Source of the DNA: Actinomadura hallensis
GTDB taxonomy: Bacteria > Actinomycetota > Actinomycetes > Streptosporangiales > Streptosporangiaceae
NCBI RefSeq assembly: GCF_006716765.1
Contig: NZ_VFPO01000001.1
Span: forward strand, 4,712,001-4,776,000
Length of the DNA: 64,000 nucleotides
Direction of reading: 5' to 3'
In this document: one piece after another, positions 40,703 through 48,388 of the stretch
Numbering within the stretch: position 1 is the first letter of the stretch
Layout: the number at the start of each line of letters is the position of its first letter
Notes under the pieces: generated by a model
Database searches by the model: none
Told to the model about the DNA's origin: nothing
Seen by the model: only the letters and a program-made list of their open reading frames with translations
Made by a program: the position numbers and the translations under genes

Positions 40703-40750
40703 TTAGCTGCTGCCGGCGCGCCAGCCGATAATCACGAGGCTGTGGCGCAT
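40703..40750 (-). CDS. cimA leader peptide
   Basis: A 15-residue peptide, MRHSLVIIGWRAGSS, encoded 88 bp before cimA. The run Leu-Val-Ile-Ile matches the end products of the branched-chain pathway. Its end overlaps the pause/antiterminator hairpin and a U-tract terminator follows, the classical ribosome-mediated attenuator layout: stalling at scarce Ile/Val/Leu codons should allow read-through into cimA. No strong ribosome binding site is visible; a GGAC lies nine bases upstream. Confidence 0.75.
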   Translation of the reverse strand: MRHSLVIIGWRAGSS

Positions 40751-40818
40751 GATGCCGTCCAGTCTGCCACACGGAACGTGATGCTCGTGCCGTCCGTCCG
40801 CATGCTGAGACGGCGGAC

Positions 40819-40841
40819 CCCCGGCGCGGAACGCGCCGGGG
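40819..40841 (-). terminator. Terminator of ilvE
   Basis: A perfect 9-bp stem, CCCCGGCGC with GCGCCGGGG, and 5-nt loop, 18 bp past the ilvE stop. No U-tract. Confidence 0.65.
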
Positions 40842-40858
40842 CTGCGCGAACACCGGAA

Positions 40859-41962
40859 TCAGACGATTTTGTGGACCCAGCCGTAGGGGTCGGGGCGGGT
40901 GCCGTACTGGATGCCGACGAGCTCCTGGCGCAGCCGCATCGACACCTCGCCGGGCTCGCCGTCGCCGATCGTCCACTCGCGGTCGCGGCCCTTGACCCGG
41001 CCGACCGGACTGATGATCGCGGCGGTGCCGCAGCCGAACACCTCGGTGATCTCACCGGAGGCGCAGCCCTGCTCCCACTCGTCGACGCTGATCCTGCCCT
41101 CCTCGGCGGGGATGCCGAGGTCGGGGGCGAGCTTGAGCATGGAGTCGCGGGTGACGCCGGCGAGGAGCGTGCCGGTGAGGGCGGGGGTGAGGATGCGGGC
41201 CTGGGCGCCGGAGCCGTAGACGAACATGAGGTTCATCGAGCCGACCTCCTCGACCCAGCGGCGTTCCACCGCGTCGAGCCAGACGACCTGGTCGCAGCCG
41301 TTCTCGACGGCCTCGGCCTGCCCGGCGAAGGAGGCCGCGTAGTTGCCGCCGAACTTCGCCTCGCCGGTGCCGCCGGGGGCCGCGCGGGTGTAGCGCTCCG
41401 ACAGCCACACCGTGACGGGCTTGATCCCGCGCGGGTAGTACAGCCCGGACGGGGACGCGATGACGACGAACATGAACTCGTCGGCGGGGCTGTTGACGCC
41501 GAGCGCGCGGGTGGTCGCGAACATGAAGGGCCGCAGGTAGAGGCTGTGCCCCTCGGTGTCGGGCACCCAGTCCTTGTCGGTGCGGACGAGGAGTTCGACC
41601 GCGTCGACGAACAGCTGCTCGGGGATCTCGGGCATCGCCATGCGGTGGGCGGAGCGGTTCATCCGGGCCGCGTTCATGTACGGCCGGAAGGTGACGATCG
41701 ACCCGTCGGGCTGCTTGTACGCCTTGAGTCCCTCGAAGAGCTCCTGCGCGTAGTGGAACACCTGGCTGGCCGGGTCCATCGGGATGGGCCCGTACGGTTC
41801 GAGCCGCGCGTCGTGCCACCCCCGGTCCGCCGAGTAGCGGATCGTGACCATGTGGTCGGTGAAGTGCTGCCCGAACCCGGGGTCGGCCAGCACACGCTCG
41901 CGTTCGGCGGCCGAGGCGGGCCGCTCGTTGCGCATGATCTCGAAGTCCAGGGTGCTGCTCAT
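40859..41962 (-). CDS. ilvE: Branched-chain-amino-acid aminotransferase
   Basis: A 367-residue class IV PLP aminotransferase making Leu, Ile and Val from their keto acids with glutamate. The PLP-lysine motif is GEAKFGGNYAASFAGQ; YAQELFEGLKAYKQPDGSI, the substrate loop YLRPFMFATTRALGV and EVFGCGTAAIISPVG are family landmarks. The ATG at 41962 (MSSTLDFEI) is used; the longer frame to 42073 crosses an unlikely spacer. It stands between leuB and cimA with its own terminator. Confidence 0.96.
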   Translation of the reverse strand: MSSTLDFEIMRNERPASAAERERVLADPGFGQHFTDHMVTIRYSADRGWHDARLEPYGPIPMDPASQVFHYAQELFEGLKAYKQPDGSIVTFRPYMNAARMNRSAHRMAMPEIPEQLFVDAVELLVRTDKDWVPDTEGHSLYLRPFMFATTRALGVNSPADEFMFVVIASPSGLYYPRGIKPVTVWLSERYTRAAPGGTGEAKFGGNYAASFAGQAEAVENGCDQVVWLDAVERRWVEEVGSMNLMFVYGSGAQARILTPALTGTLLAGVTRDSMLKLAPDLGIPAEEGRISVDEWEQGCASGEITEVFGCGTAAIISPVGRVKGRDREWTIGDGEPGEVSMRLRQELVGIQYGTRPDPYGWVHKIV

Positions 41963-42093
41963 CGCGGTTCGTCCTCTCGCGGATCGCCGGTGCGGCCCCG
42001 TTGCCGCTTCGGCTTCCTTAATCCCTATTGTCGTGCTTCGTCTAGACCCACTCCTCACATGCGCGGCGCGCACGACGAACGGGCGCGCCGCGA

Positions 42094-42136
42094 GGGCACG
42101 CCCGGAGCGCTCTGATCAGGCCAGAGAGGCGTGCCC
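42094..42136 (-). terminator. Terminator of leuB (two-part hairpin)
   Basis: Outer 9-bp stem GGGCACGCC/GGCGTGCCC encloses an inner CTCTG/CAGAG stem, starting at the base next to the leuB stop. No U-tract. Confidence 0.7.
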
Positions 42137-43192
42137 CTAGCCTGATACTCGCTTGGCGATCGCGTCGCCGATCTGGGCGGTGGTACGGGCGCCGAGGCCC
42201 GCGCGCTCGGCCAGGTCGTCGGAGACGGCCTGCTCGACGCGGCGGGCGGCGTCGCCGGCGCCGACGTGGTCGAGGAGCATCGCGACGGACAGGATCGCGG
42301 CGGTCGGGTCGGCCTTGCCCTGCCCGGCGATGTCGGGGGCGCTGCCGTGCACCGGCTCGAACATGGACGGCGCGGTGCGGTCGGGGTTGACGTTGCCGGA
42401 CGCGGCGAGGCCGATGCCGCCGGCGATCGCGGCGCCGATGTCGGTGATGATGTCGCCGAACAGGTTGTCGGTGACGATGACGTCGAAGCGCTGCGGCTGG
42501 TTCACGAAGAACATCGTCGCCGCGTCGACGTGGACGTAGTCGGTGGCGACCTGCGGGTACTCCTCGCCCACCCGCTTGAGGACGCGCTGGTAGAGGTCGC
42601 CCGCGAACGTGAGGACGTTGTCCTTGTGCACGAGCGTCAGCTTCTTGCGCGGGCGGGACGCGGCCACCTCGAAGGCGTACCGGATGACCCGCTCGACCCC
42701 GTGGGCGGTGTTGACGCTCTCCTGGGTGGCGACCTCGTGGGGGGTGCCCTTGCGCAGCACGCCGCCGACGCCGGTGTAGGGGCCCTCGGTGCCCTCGCGG
42801 ACGACGACCATGTCGATGTCGTCGGTCTTGACCCCGGCGAGCGGCGTGGTGACGCCCGGGAACAGCTTCACCGGGCGCAGGTTGACGTAGTGGTCGAGCT
42901 CGAACCGGGCCCGCAGCAGCAGGCCGCGCTCCAGGACGCCGCTCGGGACGCTCGGGTCGCCGACGGCGCCCAGCAGGATGACCTCCTGCTCGCGCAGCTC
43001 GTCGAGCACCGAGTCGGGGAGCGTCTCCCCCGTCCGGTGCCACCGGGCGGCGCCCAGGTCGTAGGACGTCTGCTCGAACGCGAGGCCGGAGGACGGCGCG
43101 ACGGCCTCGAGGACCTTCAGCCCCTCGGCGACCACCTCGGGCCCGATGCCGTCGCCCGGGATGACGGCGAGTCGAATGCTGCGGGAAGCCAT
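42137..43192 (-). CDS. leuB: 3-isopropylmalate dehydrogenase
   Basis: A 351-residue NAD-dependent decarboxylating dehydrogenase for leucine synthesis. It begins IRLAVIPGDGIGPEVVAEGL, contains the LLLRARFELDHYVNLRPVKL active-site arginines, KLTLVHKDNVL with the catalytic lysine, and DNLFGDIITDIGAAIAGG with metal-binding aspartates, then EPVHGSAPDIAGQGKADPTA. Complete. It lies 23 bp downstream of the FhuF-like gene on the same strand, so the two may share a transcript. Confidence 0.96.
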   Translation of the reverse strand: MASRSIRLAVIPGDGIGPEVVAEGLKVLEAVAPSSGLAFEQTSYDLGAARWHRTGETLPDSVLDELREQEVILLGAVGDPSVPSGVLERGLLLRARFELDHYVNLRPVKLFPGVTTPLAGVKTDDIDMVVVREGTEGPYTGVGGVLRKGTPHEVATQESVNTAHGVERVIRYAFEVAASRPRKKLTLVHKDNVLTFAGDLYQRVLKRVGEEYPQVATDYVHVDAATMFFVNQPQRFDVIVTDNLFGDIITDIGAAIAGGIGLAASGNVNPDRTAPSMFEPVHGSAPDIAGQGKADPTAAILSVAMLLDHVGAGDAARRVEQAVSDDLAERAGLGARTTAQIGDAIAKRVSG

Positions 43193-43215
43193 GCGCGCAC
43201 TCTACTGCAAACGTC

Positions 43216-43920
43216 TCACTGCCTGGGCCTTCGTCTCAGATCCCGGGACAAGAGCCCGCAATCGCCGCACATGCCCCCACCTGGGACGCGGTAGTAGAGG
43301 CAGCAGCCGGCGCGCACGAACCCGCGGGGCCCGAAGGACCCCGTGCCGGCCAGGGGTTCGCGGCCGAGCAGCTCGCGGACGAGGGCGGTGCGGGCGGCGT
43401 CCGGAGGCCCGACGTTCAGGCTTCCGGCGAGCGCGGAGGCCGCGTTGCCCCACACCAGGCCGTCCGCGAGGCTCACGAAGGTCAGCATCGCGTCGCGCAG
43501 CGGCCTGAGCCGCCCGTCCACGACCATGGGGTGGATGAGGCCGGCGGCCTCGGCGACGTCCCGGACGCGCCATCCGCGCGTTTCGGCGAGGCCCAGCGCG
43601 ACCGTCTCGCCCGGCGCCCAGCGCCAGCGGAGGCCCGCCAGGTCGGGGACGACGCCGCGCGCCGCGGCCGCGACGACCGGCGACCACAGCCGTGCCGCGA
43701 GCCCCTGGAAGAGCAGGGACGCGGCGACGCGCCGCTCCCCCGTCCCGAGCCGCTCCCCGTACTCGCCGGTCAGGGCGAGGAGGGTGTCCCGGTCCGGGAA
43801 GGGACGCCACGCCGCGCCGCCGGTCTCGCCGAGGTCCGTGACGATCTCGAAGTAGGGCCCGAACCGGGCGACGTCGCCGAGGATCTCCACGACCTCGGCC
43901 GGGACGGCGGCACGCGACAT
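43216..43920 (-). CDS. FhuF-like (2Fe-2S) ferric-siderophore reductase family protein
   Basis: A 234-residue protein whose C-terminus has the FhuF-type [2Fe-2S] cysteine pattern C-C-x10-C-x2-C (GCCLYYRVPGGGMCGDCGL). The middle contains the helical ferric reductase-like part (LLFQGLAARLWSPVVAAAA, then LRWRWAPGETVALG). FhuF reduces ferric siderophores in the cytosol to release iron. No siderophore gene lies nearby; the gene precedes leuB by 23 bp. Iron demand of LeuC's cluster is a conceivable but unproven link. Confidence 0.82.
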   Translation of the reverse strand: MSRAAVPAEVVEILGDVARFGPYFEIVTDLGETGGAAWRPFPDRDTLLALTGEYGERLGTGERRVAASLLFQGLAARLWSPVVAAAARGVVPDLAGLRWRWAPGETVALGLAETRGWRVRDVAEAAGLIHPMVVDGRLRPLRDAMLTFVSLADGLVWGNAASALAGSLNVGPPDAARTALVRELLGREPLAGTGSFGPRGFVRAGCCLYYRVPGGGMCGDCGLLSRDLRRRPRQ

Positions 43921-43999
43921 GCCGTCCAGTGTGCAGGGCGGTGCCGCCGTGCGCGGCGGCGGGCCGCCGCGTGACGTGTCGACGAAGTGGGTTCGGTCG

Positions 44000-44107
44000 T
44001 CAGTTCGCCGGGCCGCCGTTGTCGCGGCGGTCCAGGGCGGTCTGCAGGGCGCGGGCCGCCTCTTCCTGGGCGTCGTCGGCGGGCACGCCGGTTCCGTTCT
44101 CGTGCAT
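44000..44107 (-). CDS. Possible 35-residue peptide
   Basis: A short frame beginning MHENGTGVPADDAQEEAARA and ending NGGPAN, with GGAGC about nine bases upstream. It is acidic and helix-prone. It resembles no family I know; it could be a small regulatory protein, a peptide precursor or chance. It lies 79 bp upstream of the FhuF-like gene on the same strand. Confidence 0.35.
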   Translation of the reverse strand: MHENGTGVPADDAQEEAARALQTALDRRDNGGPAN

Positions 44108-44434
44108 GATGGTTCGCTCCGATCGCTGAGCTGGTGCGTGTGGGCCGCCGGGGAACCGTGGTTCGCACGGTCCGGCACGGACATCGGGCTCACGGCCAGG
44201 CAGAGCCTCCGCAGCGGGTGCCGGCCTGCCGATGATCAGGCCCCGCTGCGGCAGCGAAGGATCACCACGAAGCGCCGCATGACTACTCGCGAGATTACCC
44301 CGCGTCAACAGGGTTGTCCCGCCCTGTGGCCAGGATTCTCATCATCTGAGACACGAGAGAACGTGACGTTCACCACGGGCGAGCCCCGGCCCGACACCGG
44401 TGCCCGCCCGTGCAGTGAACGACCGCCGAGGGCA
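44108..44434. other. Gene-free spacer after serA
   Basis: About 330 bp between the small peptide frame and the serA stop. I see no coding frame, strong hairpin or repeat here. It is less G+C-rich near 44290-44370, where TTGTCCCGCCC and ATCATCTGAGACACG occur, so a promoter for the leftward genes is possible. Confidence 0.4.
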
Positions 44435-46018
44435 CTACAAATCGACGCGTCGGCCCATGTCGGCGCCGACCTCGCGGGCGATGACGTCGACGAGCTGCGG
44501 GCTGATGGCCGAGTCGACGGTCAGCGCGATCAGGGCCTTGCCGCCCTTGACGTCCCGGCCGACCTGCATGCTGGCGATGTTGACCTGCTCGTCGCCGAGG
44601 ATCCGGCCGACCGTGCCGACGATGCCGGGGCGGTCCACGTAGGAGAAGAACGCCATGTGCTCGGTCGGGACGAGCTCCATGTCGTAGCCGTTGATCTCGA
44701 TGATCCGCTCGGCGTGCTTGGGGCCGGTGAGCGTCCCGGACACCGAGATGACCGAGCCGTCGGCCATCGTGCCGCGCACCTGGACGACGTTGCGCCAGTC
44801 GGGGCTGTCCTCGGTGGTGGTGAGGGTGACCTCGACGCCGCGGTCGCGGGCCAGCAGCGGCGCGTTGACGAACGTCACGGTCTCCTCGATGACGTCCACG
44901 AACACGCCCTTGAGCGCGGCGAGCTCCAGCACCTTGACGTCGTGCTCGGCGATCTCGCCGCGGACGACCACGTCCAGCCGGACGGGGACGCCGCCGGCGA
45001 GGGCGGTGAAGATGCGGCCGAGCTTCTCGGCGAGCGGCAGGCCGGGCTTGACGTCCTCGGCGACCGCGCCGCCCTGGACGTTGACCGCGTCCGGCACGAA
45101 CTCGCCGGACAGCGCCAGCTTCACCGAGCGGGCGACCTGCGTGCCCGCCTTCTCCTGCGCCTCGTGGGTGCTGGCGCCGAGGTGCGGGGTGACGACGACG
45201 TTGTCGTGGTGGAACAGCGGGCTGTCGGTGCACGGCTCGGTGCTGAACACGTCGAGGCCGGCGCCGGCGACCCGGCCGTCCTTGAGGGCGACGTCCAGCG
45301 CCGCCTCGTCCACGATGCCGCCGCGGGCGGCGTTGACGATCCGGACGGTCGGCTTGACCTTGTGCAGCTCGCGGTCGCCGATGAGGCCGAGGGTCTCGGG
45401 CGTCTTCGGCAGGTGGACGGTGATGAAGTCGCTCTCGCGCAGCAGCTCGTCCAGCGTGACGAGTTTCACGCCGAGCTGGGCGGCGCGGGCGGCCTGTACG
45501 TACGGGTCGTACGCGATGACGTTCATGTCGAACGCGGCGAGGCGCTGGGCGACCAGGACGCCGATGCGGCCGAGGCCGAGCACCCCGACGGTCTTGCCCT
45601 GCAGCTCGACGCCGGTGTACTTCGACCGCTTCCACTCGCCCTGCTTGAGGGACGCGTGGCCCTGGGGGATGTTCCGCGCGGTCGCGAGCAGGAGCGCGAT
45701 GGCGTGCTCGGCGGCGGTGACGATGTTGGACGTCGGCGCGTTCACGACCATCACGCCGGCCTTGGTGGCGGCCTCGACGTCGACGTTGTCGAGGCCGACG
45801 CCGGCGCGGGCGACGACGCGCAGGGCCTTGGCGTGCTGGAACACCTCGGCGGTGACCTTCGTGGCGCTGCGCACGACCAGCGCGTCCACGTCCCCGACGG
45901 CGGCGAGCAGCTGTTCTCTGTCACTGCCGTCGGTGTGGCGGACCTCGAAGTCCGCCTCCAGGACGGCGATCCCGGCCGGGGAAAGTTCTTCTGCGACGAG
46001 GACGACGGGCTTGCTCAA
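44435..46018 (-). CDS. serA: D-3-phosphoglycerate dehydrogenase
   Basis: A 527-residue enzyme for the first step of serine synthesis, of the long type found in mycobacteria. Catalytic domain 1-310: VVARAGVGLDNVDVEAATKA, the NAD motif GVLGLGRIGVLVAQRL, and the VVTPHLGASTHEAQEKAG His loop. An intervening domain (about 315-450) and a C-terminal ACT domain (455-527, MAFFSYVDRPGIVGTVGRIL) follow; serine usually binds at the ACT interface. The TTG at 46018 (LSKPVVLVAEELSPAG) has AGAAGGA seven bases upstream and the conserved N-terminus; an ATG at 46048 lacks such a site. Confidence 0.95.
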   Translation of the reverse strand: MSKPVVLVAEELSPAGIAVLEADFEVRHTDGSDREQLLAAVGDVDALVVRSATKVTAEVFQHAKALRVVARAGVGLDNVDVEAATKAGVMVVNAPTSNIVTAAEHAIALLLATARNIPQGHASLKQGEWKRSKYTGVELQGKTVGVLGLGRIGVLVAQRLAAFDMNVIAYDPYVQAARAAQLGVKLVTLDELLRESDFITVHLPKTPETLGLIGDRELHKVKPTVRIVNAARGGIVDEAALDVALKDGRVAGAGLDVFSTEPCTDSPLFHHDNVVVTPHLGASTHEAQEKAGTQVARSVKLALSGEFVPDAVNVQGGAVAEDVKPGLPLAEKLGRIFTALAGGVPVRLDVVVRGEIAEHDVKVLELAALKGVFVDVIEETVTFVNAPLLARDRGVEVTLTTTEDSPDWRNVVQVRGTMADGSVISVSGTLTGPKHAERIIEINGYDMELVPTEHMAFFSYVDRPGIVGTVGRILGDEQVNIASMQVGRDVKGGKALIALTVDSAISPQLVDVIAREVGADMGRRVDL

Positions 46019-46185
46019 GGAAACAGTCCTTCTGGAGTGGATGTTCATATCGTGTACATGCAGGTGAAGTCGCGAGTCACCTCGTCGTGCCCTCGCCCCC
46101 GTGCGAGTGTATCTCCCGGCGGGTGGCGCGTTTCCCGGCAGGGAGACAACCGCCGGTTACTCCGGTTCGTCCCCTCGGCGGCGTC

Positions 46186-46821
46186 TCAGGCCGCGTTCGG
46201 TTCGGGGACCGCGGCGAGCACGGACGCGACCCGCTCGGCGTCGGAGACGTGGACGTGCGGCACGTCCACGAACACCCGCAGGGGCCCCGGCGGAAGCCCG
46301 AGCTCCTCGGCGACTCCGACCTCGACCTCCCGGAGCGGGATGTAGGCCAGATAGCCCCGGTGCACGTTCTGCGCCCGGAACATCGCCGTCATGATAAGCC
46401 GGTAGCCGCGGATGCGGAACGACAGCGCCGTCAGGCAGGGCAGCCCCTCCGCCGGCTCGCCGGGGATCGTCAGCGAGATCCAGGCGCTGGTCGTCCACGG
46501 CCTGGCGCGGAGCAGGTCCACCACCCACCGGATCTGGTCGTGTCCCTGGACGTCGTGCAGCCTCGGCCAGTACCGTCCGCGGACGGTGCGGCGCGTGCGC
46601 TCCTGGGCCCGGCGCACCAGCCGGGCGCGGTCGCCGTGCTCGAGGAGGATCGGGTCCTCCCAGCTCAGCGAGGCGATCTCGAACAGCGCCGGGGGACCCT
46701 CGATGATGGGGCCGGTCTCCTCCATGCCGGCCTCGCCGGCGGCCCAGACGTGCCGCAGGACGCCGATCCACGCCTGCCCGCACGTCTCCCAGCGCCGGAC
46801 GTCCGCGCCTCCCGCCGGCAC
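46186..46821 (-). CDS. Diverged thymidylate-synthase-fold protein
   Basis: A 211-residue protein that reads like the central part of thymidylate synthase: RGRYWPRLHDVQGHDQIRWV and VDLLRARPWTTSAWISL, then LPCLTALSFRIRGYRLIMTA with Cys129 at the nucleophile position, FRAQNV where TS has RSxD, and HVHVSDAERV near the end. The substrate-binding Ser/Asp and Asn of true ThyA are changed, so it probably does not methylate dUMP; other pyrimidine chemistry is possible. The GTG at 46821 has GGGGAG seven bases upstream. Unlinked to folate or nucleotide genes. Confidence 0.7.
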   Translation of the reverse strand: MPAGGADVRRWETCGQAWIGVLRHVWAAGEAGMEETGPIIEGPPALFEIASLSWEDPILLEHGDRARLVRRAQERTRRTVRGRYWPRLHDVQGHDQIRWVVDLLRARPWTTSAWISLTIPGEPAEGLPCLTALSFRIRGYRLIMTAMFRAQNVHRGYLAYIPLREVEVGVAEELGLPPGPLRVFVDVPHVHVSDAERVASVLAAVPEPNAA

Positions 46822-47131
46822 GTCACGACTCCCCACCGGAATTCGTCCCGCGCCCGGCGGCGCGGATCGGGAAATGACCTGCCGGCCGCATTGACGCGCG
46901 GGCGGTGAATTGCGGTTTGCCCGCGGCCCGTGACCCTTCGTCGCCCGTGAACAGCATCACACCACTCATGCGCTCCGCCCCAACGCCGCTCCGGCGGCGG
47001 TCACATGGGCGTTCGCGCAGGTTCTCCCCGCGCCGGCCGCGGCCGTCACGGCTTTCTCCAAGTATCAGCCAAAGCGCGCCGAAAGGATAGGGCAATTTAT
47101 CCTCGGAGTTCCTTCACCGGCATTCTGACCC

Positions 47132-47181
47132 GTCACGTGACGATCAGTCACTTGGACAATCTGTCCAAAGGCCGTGTTTAT
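47132..47181 (+). promoter_or_regulatory. Promoter with two palindromic operators
   Basis: TTGGAC (47153-47158) and TGTTTA (47176-47181) are 17 bp apart. The -35 is the left half of TTGGACA-ATC-TGTCCAA (47153-47169), a perfect 17-bp TetR-style palindrome; CGTCACGTGACG (47132-47143) just upstream is a second perfect palindrome. They lie in the 588-bp spacer 46822-47409 between divergent genes, in which I see no other coding frame. Confidence 0.6.
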
Positions 47182-47409
47182 GCATCCGCCCGGGGCGCGC
47201 CGCCCGCGGCGCAGCGCGGAGACGGGGGGCGGACGCGCGCCGCCCGCGGAGCCGGGGCGCGGGCACGGGACATGGCGGCGCGGACAGCTCACCCTGGCGA
47301 GACGGTCATACCGACCGCACGGCCAAGGGGACACGCCACGCCGATTTCACTCTGAGCGATGACTCGGAGGCTTAACGTGACCGATGTTCCCGGCCGATCA
47401 GGAGAGAAC

Positions 47410-48234
47410 GTGACCTCGGACTGCACCAGCAGCACCCCGGACAGCGCGAGCGGCGCCCAGGACAGCACCGTCAGCGTCCTGCGGGACGTGCTCCGCGTCT
47501 ACGACCACCGCTTCCTGAGCCTCGACCGGCTCCAGCGCGAGCGGCTGGTGGACGGCACCCGCCACTTCATCGGCGAGGAGGGGCTCGGCGACGCGGTGCG
47601 CGCCGCCCTGCCCGCCTCGATCCGGCTCAGGGCGTTCTGCATCCAGCACGGCCTCTACGAGGAACTGGAGCGGCTGATCCGGGACGAGGCCGAGGGCGGC
47701 CCGGGAGGCGCCGTGGTCGTCGGCGGCCGGATCTACGCCCTGTACCCGTACCTGCGCGGCGTCCCCCGCCAGGACGCCGACATCACCACCGAGGTCGGCG
47801 TCGACCACCGGCTGGACTCGGTGGGCTGGCACAGCAAGAAGATCCGCATCCGGGGCCGCGCCGCCCTCCAGCGCGTCGAGACGAACCGGACCGTCGTCGA
47901 CGTCATCCTGAGGGAGCGCACGTCCGGCAAGGAGCAGGGCTTCCACGCCGACCCCCGGCAGGACGGCGGGTTCGAGGTCGTCGCCGACCCGGCCGTCGTG
48001 GAGCCGGGACGCTGGGACGTGCACGTCGCGGCGACGGCGCTGGGGGTGACGCGCGAGGCCCGCTTCGGCTCCGTGCGCGCCGAAGGGGTGAGGACCTCGC
48101 CGCAGGCGCGCGCCACGGGATCGCGCGCCGTCACCGTCTACTTCACCAAGGGCGGTCACCTGGCGCTCGTCGTGAACGAGGCACCGGGCGACACGTCGCT
48201 GATCGCCCGGCTGCGCCGCCGCATCGGACGCTGA
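47410..48234 (+). CDS. Stand-alone C-terminal region of a TarS-like glycosyltransferase
   Basis: A 274-residue protein lacking any GT-A catalytic domain. It matches what follows the catalytic domain in actinobacterial GT-2 proteins: helical LDRLQRERLVDGTRHFIGEE and LRAFCIQHGLYEELERLIRD, then beta-rich RIYALYPYLRGVPRQDADIT, RLDSVGWHSKKIRIRGRAAL and the end AVTVYFTKGGHLALVV. Such domains bind acceptor polymer or trimerise the enzyme. The GTG at 47410 has AGGAGAG upstream; an ATG at 47359 has no such site. No partner transferase is in the window. Confidence 0.6.
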   Translation: MTSDCTSSTPDSASGAQDSTVSVLRDVLRVYDHRFLSLDRLQRERLVDGTRHFIGEEGLGDAVRAALPASIRLRAFCIQHGLYEELERLIRDEAEGGPGGAVVVGGRIYALYPYLRGVPRQDADITTEVGVDHRLDSVGWHSKKIRIRGRAALQRVETNRTVVDVILRERTSGKEQGFHADPRQDGGFEVVADPAVVEPGRWDVHVAATALGVTREARFGSVRAEGVRTSPQARATGSRAVTVYFTKGGHLALVVNEAPGDTSLIARLRRRIGR

Positions 48235-48300
48235 CCCGCGGCCGCGCCGTCGACGCGCGCTCGCCCGGCGGCGGCGCGCCCGCGGGATACGGAGCCGCGA

Positions 48301-48323
48301 CCGGCCGTCCGCGCGACGGCCGG
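48301..48323 (-). terminator. Terminator between the convergent TarS-like gene and ilvC
   Basis: A perfect 9-bp stem, CCGGCCGTC with GACGGCCGG, and a 5-nt loop. Can serve both strands; no U-tract. Confidence 0.6.
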
Positions 48324-48331
48324 CCGAGGGC

Positions 48332-48388
48332 CCGTGACCGGTCGTTGAGACCGTGACTGGTCGTTGAGGCCGTGACTAGTCGTTGAGC
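48332..48388 (-). repeat. 19-bp tandem repeat of the ilvC 3' end
   Basis: Three units (CCGTGACCGGTCGTTGAGA, then two with one or two changes) run head to tail. The right-hand unit encodes Leu-Asn-Asp-stop of ilvC on the minus strand; in the other two the stop triplet is altered to a sense triplet. So the gene's last codons were duplicated downstream. Confidence 0.88.
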
